From Chitinophaga sp. CF118 (GTDB taxonomy: Bacteria > Bacteroidota > Bacteroidia > Chitinophagales > Chitinophagaceae), in the NCBI RefSeq assembly GCF_900112615.1, contig NZ_FOMK01000001.1, forward strand, positions 1,860,001 through 1,924,000: a stretch of DNA of 64,000 nucleotides, in the 5' to 3' direction. Position 1 is the stretch's first letter. Every line of letters begins with the position of its first letter. The notes beneath the pieces are model-generated. The model was not told the DNA's origin and ran no database searches. It was given only the letters and a program-made list of their open reading frames with translations. The position numbers and the translations under genes were made by a program. Below, piece by piece: positions 1 through 8,150 of the stretch.

Positions 1-332
1 ATTTTGCTACAGAAAAAGGATTGATGTCCTGGCATGGCACTGCTACTGAAGGTACCACCATGCAAAAAGACTCAGTGCTGGTATTTCCTAACCCCGTGCC
101 GCCGGCATATGGTGGCACTATAGCTATCCGTGGGCTGGCACAAAATGCACTTGTAAAAATTACAGATATCAGCGGCAGATTAGTGTTTCAAACAAGAGCG
201 TTAGGTGGTCAGGCCACTTGGAATGGTGTGGATTATACTGGTCACCGGCCGCAGAGCGGTGTATACCTTGTGTTTGCCACCAGCGAAACAGAAGGAGAGC
301 ACATAGTCGCCAAAATTGTATTTATCAATTAA
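1..332 (+). CDS. T9SS-sorted surface protein, C-terminal fragment (probably PorZ)
   Basis: The reading frame is open from the left edge, so only the last ~110 residues are seen. They form a type A T9SS C-terminal sorting domain: a VFPNPV start, a central VKITDISGRLV strand, GGQATWNG, then SGVYLVF and a final KIVFIN. This domain sends proteins through the type IX system. The wording of the domain and the position just upstream of recO fit PorZ, the beta-propeller surface partner of the PorU sortase, which from memory often sits beside recO in Bacteroidota. The propeller domains lie outside the window, so PorZ is an inference and any other T9SS cargo protein is possible. A TTG/ATG pair at 21-26 is internal and not the real start. 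Confidence 0.6.
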   Translation, partial: FATEKGLMSWHGTATEGTTMQKDSVLVFPNPVPPAYGGTIAIRGLAQNALVKITDISGRLVFQTRALGGQATWNGVDYTGHRPQSGVYLVFATSETEGEHIVAKIVFIN

Positions 333-375
333 AGGGATATCCTGTTTGTAGCAATGCCATGTATTGTTTTATCTG

Positions 376-383
376 TAGCTTTG
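376..383 (+). promoter_or_regulatory. -7 promoter box for recO
   Basis: TAGCTTTG matches the Bacteroidota TAnnTTTG box exactly and lies 10 bases before the recO ATG, which predicts a leader of only about 7 nt. No convincing -33 TTG is seen at the usual distance. Confidence 0.5.
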
Positions 384-393
384 GCTATCAATT

Positions 394-1128
394 ATGTTAC
401 ATAAAACACGCGGCATCGTATTAAGAACAATCAAATATGGCGATACTAGTGCCATTGTGAACATCTTTACAGAACTCTTCGGTGTACAGTCATACATGAT
501 AAATGGGGTAAGATCCTCAAAGCCGAAAGCAAAAGGCAATCTGTTGCAACCCGGTAATATATTAGATCTGATCGTTTACCATTATGAACAGAAAAGCATT
601 CAACGTATTTCAGAATTTAAACTGGGTTACATTCCTGTATCCCTGAACATTAATGTAGTGAAGAGTACAGTGGCGCTCTATATGATAGAATTATTGCAGA
701 AAAGCCTGCGGGAACCGGAACAACATTTGGAACTCTATTATTTTACAGAACAGGCACTGGAGACACTCGACAGAACCCCGTTAACAATAGCCGCCAACAT
801 CCCATTATATTTTACCCTAAAACTGGCAGAACATCTTGGCTTCCGGATCAATGGACGCTATTCCGAATACGCTCCCTACCTGGATTTACTGGAAGGTTCC
901 TTTACAGATATGCCACCGCATCACACGAATTACCTTGACGCGGCCAATAGTGAACTAACCGATCGGTTATTCCAATGCTATGAATGGGAAAGCCTGGGGA
1001 ATATTTCGATGAATAAAGATATCCGTAGGAAACTGTTGTATGCCTACCTGGATTTTTTCAAACTGCATCTACCAGACTTTACAGAATTACACTCACCGCC
1101 TATCTTACATGAGATTTTGGATGCCTGA
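394..1128 (+). CDS. recO: DNA repair protein RecO
   Basis: RecO helps RecR load RecA on single-stranded DNA coated with SSB during recombinational repair. The 244-residue protein has the family's usual length. The N-terminal OB-fold segment is recognisable as KTRGIVLRTIKYGDTSAIV (residues 3-21), followed by the helical middle with the YMIELLQKSL stretch. Bacteroidota versions often lack the full zinc-finger cysteine set, and none is evident here. The ATG at 394 follows a perfect -7 box by 10 bases. The stop codon abuts the stop codon of the convergent lpxH gene with no base between them, so the two genes share a transcription end region and no terminator hairpin is visible. Confidence 0.93.
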   Translation: MLHKTRGIVLRTIKYGDTSAIVNIFTELFGVQSYMINGVRSSKPKAKGNLLQPGNILDLIVYHYEQKSIQRISEFKLGYIPVSLNINVVKSTVALYMIELLQKSLREPEQHLELYYFTEQALETLDRTPLTIAANIPLYFTLKLAEHLGFRINGRYSEYAPYLDLLEGSFTDMPPHHTNYLDAANSELTDRLFQCYEWESLGNISMNKDIRRKLLYAYLDFFKLHLPDFTELHSPPILHEILDA

Positions 1129-1899
1129 TTATTTATTGTATTTCAGTTCTGTATTCTTTCCATCAAATACAGCATAACTGAAGTAATTCAGCCAGTCGCC
1201 CAGGTTGATATAATGACTGTTGGGGCCCACCTCCAAATCCATTGGCAAATGCCTGTGTCCGTAAATGAAGTAATCGAAATGTGTGTGTTGTAAAATTTCT
1301 TTACTGTAGATAGCCAGCCACTCATTCTCCTCTCCCAGAAAATGTTCCAGTTCCATTCCTGTTGCAGCACGGCTTTTACGGCTGAAATAATTGGCCAATG
1401 CAATACCCCAGGAGGGATGTATCACGGAAAATAACCAACGGCATACCGGGTTACGGAATACTTTCTTCAGAAGTTTGTAGCCATGATCTCCGGGCCCAAG
1501 CCCATCGCCATGACCTATATAAAATTGTTTGTCATTTATACTATATGTCTGTGGCTCATGGTAAACAGGGATGTTCAGTTCTTCTTCAAAATACCCGTTC
1601 ATCCACATATCATGGTTACCAATAAATACAGAGATTCCAATACCATTATCCCTCAGTTCTGCCAGTTTTCCCAACAAGCGGGTATATCCTTTGGGGATCA
1701 CTTCTTTATACTCAAACCAAAAATCAAAAATATCACCTACCAGGAAGATATGATGTGCATCTTTAGCAGCTTCATGCAGCCATTGTACAATGCGCTTTTC
1801 TCTTTGCCTGCTGGTTTCGGCATTGGGCGCACCCAGGTGAAAATCTGATGCGAAATAAATACGTTTGTTTTCCGGAAGATGAATATGATGATGATGCAT
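1129..1899 (-). CDS. lpxH: UDP-2,3-diacylglucosamine hydrolase
   Basis: Calcineurin-like metallophosphoesterase that cleaves UDP-2,3-diacylglucosamine to lipid X and UMP, the fourth step of lipid A synthesis, at the inner face of the inner membrane. The metal-binding motifs appear in order: SDFHLG near residue 20, GDIFDFWFEY near 60, GNHDMW near 95, GHGDGLG near 130 and YGHRH near 215. I take the ATG at 1899, which gives 256 residues starting MHHHHIHL. A longer TTG start at 1926 is open, but it overlaps a CTTTG sequence that resembles a -7 promoter box. The natural HHHH run just after the start is curious but not functional evidence. Convergent with recO. Confidence 0.88.
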   Translation of the reverse strand: MHHHHIHLPENKRIYFASDFHLGAPNAETSRQREKRIVQWLHEAAKDAHHIFLVGDIFDFWFEYKEVIPKGYTRLLGKLAELRDNGIGISVFIGNHDMWMNGYFEEELNIPVYHEPQTYSINDKQFYIGHGDGLGPGDHGYKLLKKVFRNPVCRWLFSVIHPSWGIALANYFSRKSRAATGMELEHFLGEENEWLAIYSKEILQHTHFDYFIYGHRHLPMDLEVGPNSHYINLGDWLNYFSYAVFDGKNTELKYNK

Positions 1900-1942
1900 A
1901 AATCCTATACTACTTGCGCCCTGCAAAGATCAATAATTAATA

Positions 1943-2377
1943 CTATTTAAATCCTGCTTCGCTAAAAGCAGTTTCAATATCCCCAAGATCGGCCTTTACA
2001 GGATCCCCGAAGCCTGTAAACAAGAAGATTTCCCAGGCATATTTAGGATGATTAAGATTGATGTATGAAGATTCTCCGTTTCGTCTGACAAACTGTAGTT
2101 GGGTGGCAGAAGTGGTGATAATTTTAATACCTTTTGATGCCAGAAACAAGCTATCAGCAGTAATCGTTGTTTTATTGAATGCCAAAATTCCAGGGAAATT
2201 CTTCTCCCCGAAATCGCTTTTCAAAGATTGCAGTTTGTCACCTGCCGGCCTGAAAATAACGGCACAGGGATCCTTTATTGCCAGGACATCACTGGCACCA
2301 TTACTATTATTTGAAGGGGACTGTCCGCAGGACCCTAATACAAAAGCAGTAAAAATAAACAGGAACAACCTCCTCAT
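1943..2377 (-). CDS. Predicted lipoprotein, unknown function
   Basis: A 144-residue protein that I do not recognise beyond its export signal. The N-terminus MRRLFLFIFTAFVLGSCGQS is a lipoprotein signal peptide with Cys at about residue 17, followed by a Ser/Asn-rich linker. The mature part is a small mixed alpha/beta domain with no catalytic motif that I can see. It lies between the terminator of the LUD gene (2403-2435) and lpxH, so it probably has its own promoter and may be read together with lpxH, 43 bp downstream. Its start is the ATG at 2377. Confidence 0.75.
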   Translation of the reverse strand: MRRLFLFIFTAFVLGSCGQSPSNNSNGASDVLAIKDPCAVIFRPAGDKLQSLKSDFGEKNFPGILAFNKTTITADSLFLASKGIKIITTSATQLQFVRRNGESSYINLNHPKYAWEIFLFTGFGDPVKADLGDIETAFSEAGFK

Positions 2378-2402
2378 AGCTGGTTGGAATAATATGATTA
2401 TT

Positions 2403-2435
2403 AAAAAAACAGCGCATGATAGTAATCATGCGCTG
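2403..2435 (-). terminator. Rho-independent terminator of the ftsH/LUD unit
   Basis: An 11-bp perfect stem, CAGCGCATGAT and its complement, with loop AGTA (2410-2435). On the minus strand it is followed by seven T (2403-2409), just downstream of the LUD gene. Confidence 0.88.
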
Positions 2436-2463
2436 CTCAAATATAGTAAACTAATAAAACGTT

Positions 2464-3099
2464 TTATTGATCTATCAGGAATACATACACTTCTTTAGGA
2501 CCATGTATGCCTACTACCAGCGTTTTCTCAATATCTGCCGTCCGGCTTGGACCGGAAGCAAATGAAATAGCAGAAGGTAATTCTCCCTGGTACTTATCTT
2601 TCAGCCGGGCAATGGCATCTTTCAAATCAAACACCAACTGATGTGTATAAGCTATCACAATATGAACAGGCGTATATACTGGTAATGCTCTGCCGGAAGG
2701 CTGTGCCGCACTGAGTACAATAGTTCCTGTACGTGCCACCAGGCATTCGCAATCAGTAATAGCTGCCTGTGCTGTATGCATATCCCCTTTATTCATAAAA
2801 GGGAATTGCTTTAGCTGTAACTGTTGCATCAGAGAAGGTGTCTGGCAATACACATCATCCCATTCTTTACTGGTAACAAGTGCTAACAGGTTATCAGCCA
2901 CTTCATTTTTACTGGTGCAGAATATAAATTTCCCCTGTAATTTGGCAAATTCCTCTGCAAACTTCATTTCCAGCCCGTCGTGCTCCTTTATAAAAACGGC
3001 ACTGTTGCCCTCCGCATTAGGGAAGGGCAACTGTACCGATTGACTCAATGCATTTCTTACTTTCTTAAGAATATTTTCCTTGGCAGGAGATATCTTCAT
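2464..3099 (-). CDS. LUD-domain protein (LutC/YkgG family)
   Basis: A 211-residue LUD-domain protein of the LutC/YkgG family. LutC works with LutA and LutB in the iron-sulfur L-lactate oxidation complex. Here no lutA or lutB is nearby. Typical features are the N-terminal helix (ENILKKVRNALSQ), the CLVARTGTIVLSA strand-turn near residue 125 and the GPSRTADIEKTLVVGIHGP block near residue 180, the family's most conserved part. It starts 6 bp after the ftsH stop and is followed by a strong terminator, so it is the last gene of an rsfS-ftsH-LUD unit. A role in lactate use is therefore uncertain, and the substrate cannot be read from the sequence. Confidence 0.85.
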   Translation of the reverse strand: MKISPAKENILKKVRNALSQSVQLPFPNAEGNSAVFIKEHDGLEMKFAEEFAKLQGKFIFCTSKNEVADNLLALVTSKEWDDVYCQTPSLMQQLQLKQFPFMNKGDMHTAQAAITDCECLVARTGTIVLSAAQPSGRALPVYTPVHIVIAYTHQLVFDLKDAIARLKDKYQGELPSAISFASGPSRTADIEKTLVVGIHGPKEVYVFLIDQ

Positions 3100-3105
3100 A
3101 TCAGC

Positions 3106-5130
3106 TTACGCATTAGCGGGTGAAGGCGATGGATTGATGATATCCGAAGGATGTACACCATCAGTGCCCAGGCTTTCATTCGCCCTCTGATGTTCACGGT
3201 GAACATCCCAAGGACGTTTACCGATCAGTCTTTCCAGATCTGCCTGGTACAACACTTCTTTCTTCAACAATTCCTGTGCAAGTATTTTCACCTGGTCCAG
3301 CTTTTCTGTAAGCAGGTTTTTTGTTCTTATATAAGCCTTGTTGATCAGTAAACGAACTTCTTCGTCTATCAGTTTAGAAGTTTCCTCAGAGTAAGGTTTT
3401 GTAAATGCCTGATCACTGTTTGGATCATAAAAAGATACATTACCTACTTTATCGTTCATACCATATACAGTTACCATTGCATAAGCCATACGGGTGATTA
3501 CCTGTAAGTCATTCTGCGCACCGGTAGATACTTTGCCAAATACCAGGTCTTCTACTGCACGGCCACCGAGAGTCATACAGATATCATCCAATAACTGCTC
3601 AGTATTGTAGAGATACTGTTCTTTAGGAAGATACTGTGCATATCCCAGAGCAGCAACACCACGTGGTACAATTGTAACTTTTACCAGTGGATTAGCATGT
3701 TCCAGGTGCCATCCGCAGATAGCATGACCAGCTTCATGATAAGCTATCACTTCTTTCTCTTCAGGAGAAATGATTTTGTTCTTCTTTTCCAAACCACCAA
3801 TCACACGATCAATCGCATCATTGAAGTCATCCATCTCCACTTCCGTTTTGCCTTTACGTGCAGCAATCAATGCCGCTTCATTACATACATTGGCAATATC
3901 TGCTCCTGCAAATCCAGGTGTCATGGAAGCGAGCTTCTTAACGTCCAGAATCGGAGAAGTTTTAATTGGTTTCAGATGCACCTCAAAAATGGTTTCTCTT
4001 CCAGCCAGATCCGGTTTATCAATGGAGATCTGACGGTCAAAACGACCTGGACGCAGTAATGCACTGTCTAATACATCTGGACGGTTAGTTGCTGCCAGGA
4101 TGATGATACCGCTATCTGTACCGAAACCATCCATTTCCACCAGTAACTGGTTCAGGGTGTTTTCACGTTCGTCATTGCTCATCATCACATTCTTACCCCT
4201 TGCACGGCCTATCGCATCAATTTCATCGATAAAGATGATACATGGAGCTTTTTCACGAGCCTGCTTGAAGAGGTCACGTACACGGCTTGCACCCACACCT
4301 ACGAAAAGTTCCACAAAGTCAGAACCTGACATAGAGAAGAAGGGCACCTGCGCCTCTCCAGCCATTGCTTTGGCCAGTAAGGTTTTACCGGTACCCGGAG
4401 GGCCTACCAGCAAAGCACCTTTAGGGATTTTACCTCCCAGGGCCGTATATTTCTTTGGATTTTTCAGGAAATCTACTATTTCCATGACTTCCACTTTCGC
4501 TTCATCCAGACCGGCCACATCGCTGAACGTGATATTCACGCGGGTGCCCTTGTCAAATAATGTTGCTTTGGATTTGCCGATATTAAAGATGCCTCCAGGA
4601 CCACCACTGCCACCGGCAGGACCACCCATTTTACGCATCAGTAATACCCACAGACCAATTAGTAATACTAACGGCAACAGCAGCTGAATGAATGGCTCAA
4701 ACCATCCTTGTCTGTCTTCGTAGATCACCTTTACCTGGTCTTCCAGTGGTGTGTTAGCCTGAGCTTTGTCCATATCTGCTTTAAAGCTTTCCTCACTGCC
4801 TATACTGAAACGGAAATGCGGACCGGCATTTGGCGCGCCAAAACGGCCCTTTGCCACTTTATCAAATTTGGGCTCGTTCAGCCGCTCTTTCTTAATGTAA
4901 ACCTCTACAGCCTTTTTATTCACCACCACGAGTTTATCTACATCTCCTGGCTTCAGGTAATCGAGTTGAAATTCCTGAAAACTTAGCTCTTTAGGCTGGG
5001 CTCCGAAATTAAAAAAGTTCATAGCCAGCAGGGCAACCCCTATAAAGGCATATACCCAGTATATATTGAACTTTGGTCCTTTCTTTGGCGATTTGTCTGA
5101 CCCCTTGGTGAAGTTGTTGCCTCTTTCCAT
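3106..5130 (-). CDS. ftsH: ATP-dependent zinc metalloprotease FtsH
   Basis: Membrane-anchored AAA+ protease that removes misfolded and regulatory membrane and cytosolic proteins. Two membrane segments are seen, near residues 25-45 ([17 protein letters not shown]) and 128-148, with a periplasmic domain between them. The AAA module follows with Walker A GPPGTGKT, Walker B IIFIDEID and the second region of homology ending in RPGRFDRQI. The zinc site HEAGH begins at residue 465. At 674 residues it has normal length, with a Pro/Ser-rich tail after the M41 domain. It lies between rsfS (43 bp upstream) and the LUD gene (6 bp downstream), which suggests co-transcription from the rsfS promoter. Confidence 0.97.
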   Translation of the reverse strand: MERGNNFTKGSDKSPKKGPKFNIYWVYAFIGVALLAMNFFNFGAQPKELSFQEFQLDYLKPGDVDKLVVVNKKAVEVYIKKERLNEPKFDKVAKGRFGAPNAGPHFRFSIGSEESFKADMDKAQANTPLEDQVKVIYEDRQGWFEPFIQLLLPLVLLIGLWVLLMRKMGGPAGGSGGPGGIFNIGKSKATLFDKGTRVNITFSDVAGLDEAKVEVMEIVDFLKNPKKYTALGGKIPKGALLVGPPGTGKTLLAKAMAGEAQVPFFSMSGSDFVELFVGVGASRVRDLFKQAREKAPCIIFIDEIDAIGRARGKNVMMSNDERENTLNQLLVEMDGFGTDSGIIILAATNRPDVLDSALLRPGRFDRQISIDKPDLAGRETIFEVHLKPIKTSPILDVKKLASMTPGFAGADIANVCNEAALIAARKGKTEVEMDDFNDAIDRVIGGLEKKNKIISPEEKEVIAYHEAGHAICGWHLEHANPLVKVTIVPRGVAALGYAQYLPKEQYLYNTEQLLDDICMTLGGRAVEDLVFGKVSTGAQNDLQVITRMAYAMVTVYGMNDKVGNVSFYDPNSDQAFTKPYSEETSKLIDEEVRLLINKAYIRTKNLLTEKLDQVKILAQELLKKEVLYQADLERLIGKRPWDVHREHQRANESLGTDGVHPSDIINPSPSPANA

Positions 5131-5173
5131 AATCTTACGCTCCTTTACGGATGTCGGTAATAGTTAAAAGTTA

Positions 5174-5581
5174 TTAGTTATTCTCATTATGCTCCATTCG
5201 TTCTGCATCACTCCACATGTCTTCCAGGCTGTAAAACTGCCTGGTTTCGGGTTGGAATACATGCACTACAACATTCACATAATCTACAAGTATCCATTGT
5301 TGTGCGGTAAATCCTTCGTGTTTGTAAGGTTCCTCTCCCAAGTGCTCCTGTACCTGGTGCTCTACGTAGTCTGCTATAGCCCTAACCTGTGTATTGGAAT
5401 TGGCCTCACATATAACAAAGAAATCAGCCACAGCTTCAGGAATCTGGCGCAGATCCAGGGAAACAATATTCTCTCCTTTTTTATCCTGGATAGCCTTGAT
5501 GATGATGGAAAAAATCTCGCTTTCTCTACTCAAGCGCGTTGACGCTTTTTTTCTCGTACTCAGAACGGTTAAGGGTGCCAA
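5174..5581 (-). CDS. rsfS: Ribosome silencing factor RsfS
   Basis: RsfS binds uL14 on the 50S subunit and blocks subunit joining when nutrients are short. The domain spans residues ~25-130 with typical blocks: IQDKKGENIVSLDLR, ADFFVICEANSNTQVRAI, HEGFTAQQWILVDYVNVVVHVF and FYSLEDMWSDA. No ATG exists in the N-terminal part of the frame. I use the TTG at 5581; an ATT two codons upstream is possible, and in-frame stops limit it to a few more residues. A perfect minus-strand -7 box lies 37 bp upstream. It is the first gene of the rsfS-ftsH-LUD unit, an order commonly seen in Bacteroidota, and is divergent from birA. Confidence 0.92.
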   Translation of the reverse strand: MAPLTVLSTRKKASTRLSRESEIFSIIIKAIQDKKGENIVSLDLRQIPEAVADFFVICEANSNTQVRAIADYVEHQVQEHLGEEPYKHEGFTAQQWILVDYVNVVVHVFQPETRQFYSLEDMWSDAERMEHNENN

Positions 5582-5617
5582 TAAAATCTCTTTTGGTTAA
5601 AAATAAACTTTAATTGT

Positions 5618-5625
5618 CAAAATTA
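5618..5625 (-). promoter_or_regulatory. -7 promoter box for rsfS-ftsH
   Basis: On the minus strand this reads TAATTTTG, a perfect TAnnTTTG box about 37 bp before the rsfS start. The predicted leader is roughly 30 nt. Confidence 0.45.
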
Positions 5626-5788
5626 CTAAACAAGCGGCAAATAAACACCGGAATATACTATTGTTACAATACGCTCCAATACCCTTCCAATATTGAAGTT
5701 AAAGCCTGGTAACCATGCATTTGATGCCTCCTGCCTATTGTAATACCGATGACTGCTTTATGTTAAGGAAAAGATAAAATGATTTACT

Positions 5789-6568
5789 TTGCTTTTTTCA
5801 AAATATTTCAGAAAAGAATTCCCTGTGATCGGACAGCCATTTTACATTTTAGACAAAGTAGACAGCACCAATAACTATGCCATGGAGCAGGTCAATACCG
5901 GAACAATAACTTCCGGTACAGCCTGGTTCGCTATGGAACAAACAGCGGGAAAAGGGCAACGTGGTAAACAATGGCTCTCTCCGCCGGGTGAAAACATTAT
6001 GTTGACCATCGCCCTGCAACCCGGAATGCTGCCACTTTCCAGACAATTTATGCTAAGCGTGGCAGTAGCCCTGGCAGCATACGATTGCTTCAAAAAGTAT
6101 GCTGGTGATGAAACCGGTATCAAGTGGAGTAACGATATTTACTGGCGTGACAGAAAGGCAGGGGGTATCCTGATAGAAAATGTTCTGCGTGGCAATACAT
6201 GGCAATATGCCATTGTTGGTATCGGATTGAACATCAATCAGACTACCTTTCCGGACCACCTGCCAAACCCTGTATCTCTGCGTCAGATAACAGGTAAAAC
6301 CTGGGATGCCGTGGCATTGGCGAAAGAATTATGCACCTGCCTGCAGGAACGTATCCTGACACTACATCCGTCAAATTATACCAGCATGCTCAACACCTAC
6401 AAAAGCCTGCTGTTCCGCTTCGAACAACCCGGCCTTTATCGTATGAATGGAGAATACTTTGAAGGAATTATCAGGAACGTACTGCCAGACGGACGCTTAT
6501 GCCTGGAAAAAGATGGAATATTACTTGAATTGAACTTCGGAGAAATTGAATTTGTTATCACAAAGTAG
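5789..6568 (+). CDS. birA: Biotin--[acetyl-CoA-carboxylase] ligase
   Basis: Activates biotin to biotinyl-AMP and transfers it to a lysine of the biotin carrier protein of acetyl-CoA carboxylase. The catalytic domain shows VDSTNNYA near residue 24, the GKGQRGKQW biotin/ATP loop, KWSNDIYW and GGILIEN, and the GIGLNIN strand. The protein has about 259 residues and no N-terminal helix-turn-helix, so it is a single-function ligase, not the repressor type. No ATG start is available: the TTG at 5789 gives the listed length, but it sits in a TTACTTTG sequence that resembles a -7 box, so the GTG at 5825 (starting before IGQPFYIL) is a serious alternative. Confidence 0.92.
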   Translation: MLFSKYFRKEFPVIGQPFYILDKVDSTNNYAMEQVNTGTITSGTAWFAMEQTAGKGQRGKQWLSPPGENIMLTIALQPGMLPLSRQFMLSVAVALAAYDCFKKYAGDETGIKWSNDIYWRDRKAGGILIENVLRGNTWQYAIVGIGLNINQTTFPDHLPNPVSLRQITGKTWDAVALAKELCTCLQERILTLHPSNYTSMLNTYKSLLFRFEQPGLYRMNGEYFEGIIRNVLPDGRLCLEKDGILLELNFGEIEFVITK

Positions 6569-6605
6569 AATATTTGTCAGCGTAGTAGAGGCTTATGCCT
6601 GGTAA

Positions 6606-6664
6606 AAGTCCAAAAGTGGGACATCTGTCCGGTTTTAAGATAGCCGAACAGATGTTTCCGGACT
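6606..6664. repeat. Long imperfect inverted repeat (hairpin)
   Basis: ACATCTGTCCGG (6621-6632) faces CCGAACAGATGT (6643-6654), an 11 of 12 match around a 10-nt loop. Outside these, AAGTCC (6606-6611) pairs with GGACTT (6659-6664). It lies 40 bp after the birA stop without a T-run, so it is either a weak terminator for birA or an unclassified palindromic element. Confidence 0.6.
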
Positions 6665-6737
6665 TATTTCAATAGTAACCGGGACCATAACAGAGGAGGA
6701 CAGACCTGGAATTCAATAAAAGGGGAAGGAATAGAGA

Positions 6738-6798
6738 ACGGATTACATGTTGTCATTACACTAAATATAGGTTTGGTAAATAGAAACATGTAATCCGT
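6738..6798. repeat. 14-bp inverted repeat pair between birA and the AraC gene
   Basis: ACGGATTACATGTT (6738-6751) is repeated in perfect reverse complement at 6785-6798 with 33 bp between the arms. The rest of the 521-bp gap between birA and the AraC gene (6569-7089) is AT-rich and holds no gene I can support; a 92-residue minus-strand ORF there has no recognisable features. The repeat could be a two-site operator upstream of the AraC gene. Confidence 0.6.
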
Positions 6799-7076
6799 AT
6801 ATAATCTTGTATAGCTGCTATGCAGATAGTTGGTTTTATAGTTGATAAGCAGTTCATCAAAAAGCCTGTGATGAAAACAAGATTTTGGTTGATAAAGGTG
6901 AACTCAATTTGTGAAATCTTTGTTAATTTATCAAATTTAAAAATGCAACATTGATACAAATGGTGAATTGGCAGGCATATTTTGCTCATCTGTCGTCCGC
7001 CTACCATCTGTATATATTTATATCCGCACATCATTAAACCGAGAGTATAAGTAACAACTTAGCCCGGCTTTTTTAC

Positions 7077-7084
7077 TAACTTTA
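7077..7084 (+). promoter_or_regulatory. -7 promoter box for the AraC regulator
   Basis: TAACTTTA differs from TAnnTTTG at one base and ends five bases before the ATG at 7090, so the transcript would have almost no leader. Confidence 0.35.
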
Positions 7085-7089
7085 ACCGT

Positions 7090-8031
7090 ATGGCCACCAA
7101 TAATAATCGCAAAACTATTCAACGTGTGGGGCTGAAAAACATTGGTAACAATCTGCTTCAGGTAGCCGTAGAGGCTCCTGCTTCACCAAAAGTACCAGCC
7201 AAAAGTAGTTTTGCTGTACATTCACGTGCAACTAATCCCTGTAAAGAATATATCTCTGCCAGCAGACGTGATTATTACAAGATCTCCCTTATTACTAAAG
7301 GCCACGGAACCTTCACGTTAGGAGAACGTGAATATAAAATAACAGCGCCTACGCTGATCTTCATCAATCAGCTGGAAGTAAAAACCTGGCAGCCTGAAGG
7401 CCCACAGGACGGATACTATTGCATGTTTACAGAACATCTGTTCGAAATGCAGCGACACTACCGGGATGAGATCCTACATTATCCACTCTTCCAGATTGGG
7501 GCCAATGCAGCTCTGAAGTTAACAGAGGAGCAATGCCTTTATCTTCAGCAAATCTTTCAGCAACTAATGAAAGAACATAGTGACACATCCGCTTACAGAC
7601 AGGAAGCAATTGTCATCTATCTGCAGTTACTCCTGCTGGAAGCTAAAAGGATTGGGGCGCCTGAAAATGATCATCAGCGTTCCTTAACCACCGCACAGTT
7701 ACTGGCAGAACGGTTTACTGATGCACTGGAAAAACAGTTCCCCATCGCTTCAGAACAGGAACAGGTGCAGTTGAAAACCGCAGGTGAGTTCGCTCAGATG
7801 TTGAATGTACACCCTAATCACCTGAATGCTACCATTAAACGGGTAACTGGTCATACCACCAGCGAACATATCCGGCAAAGGATTCTGCTGGAGGCCAAAC
7901 TCCTTTTACGGCATACTGACTGGCACATTGCAGCCATTGCCTGGTGCCTGGGTTTTGAGGAACCGGCTAATTTTACACATTTCTTTAAAAGCCAGACAGG
8001 GCATTCTCCGCACATTTTTCGTACACTATAA
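7090..8031 (+). CDS. AraC-family transcriptional regulator
   Basis: A 313-residue regulator. Residues ~35-180 form the cupin-like sensor domain of the AraC N-terminal type (YKISLITKGHGTFTLGEREY, then a beta-rich stretch to HYPLFQIG). Residues ~225-313 form the DNA-binding domain with two helix-turn-helix units: AGEFAQMLNVHPNHLNATIK and HIAAIAWCLGFEEPANFTHF, ending in the family signature region FFKSQTGHSPHIF. The ligand and targets are unknown. It stands alone, and its nearest neighbours point away or converge, so it either controls itself or acts at a distance. Two perfect or near-perfect inverted repeats lie upstream and could be its sites; this is inference only. Confidence 0.9.
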   Translation: MATNNNRKTIQRVGLKNIGNNLLQVAVEAPASPKVPAKSSFAVHSRATNPCKEYISASRRDYYKISLITKGHGTFTLGEREYKITAPTLIFINQLEVKTWQPEGPQDGYYCMFTEHLFEMQRHYRDEILHYPLFQIGANAALKLTEEQCLYLQQIFQQLMKEHSDTSAYRQEAIVIYLQLLLLEAKRIGAPENDHQRSLTTAQLLAERFTDALEKQFPIASEQEQVQLKTAGEFAQMLNVHPNHLNATIKRVTGHTTSEHIRQRILLEAKLLLRHTDWHIAAIAWCLGFEEPANFTHFFKSQTGHSPHIFRTL

Positions 8032-8121
8032 AAAGAAAGAGGGCTTACATCATCTTATATTTATATGATGGATATTTATTAAAGGACTACTCCCTTATTT
8101 GCGCAACTTCAGGATGCTTAT

Positions 8122-8139
8122 GCACATCTATAGATGTGC
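8122..8139. repeat. 18-bp perfect palindrome
   Basis: GCACATCTATAGATGTGC is a perfect palindrome 90 bp after the AraC gene stop and 11 bp before the left arm of the 138-bp structured element. It could be a protein site or a short hairpin; no T-run follows. Confidence 0.55.
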
Positions 8140-8150
8140 TGATAAAGTGC

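Noticed and set aside
4838..4848. Palindrome TGGCGCGCCA in ftsH
   Set aside because: A restriction-site-like sequence inside a conserved coding region; chance is enough to explain it.
6756..7034. 92-residue minus-strand ORF in the birA-AraC gap
   Set aside because: It has no signal peptide, domain or homology-like pattern, no -7 box and covers the inverted repeat; it looks like an open frame by chance in AT-rich DNA.
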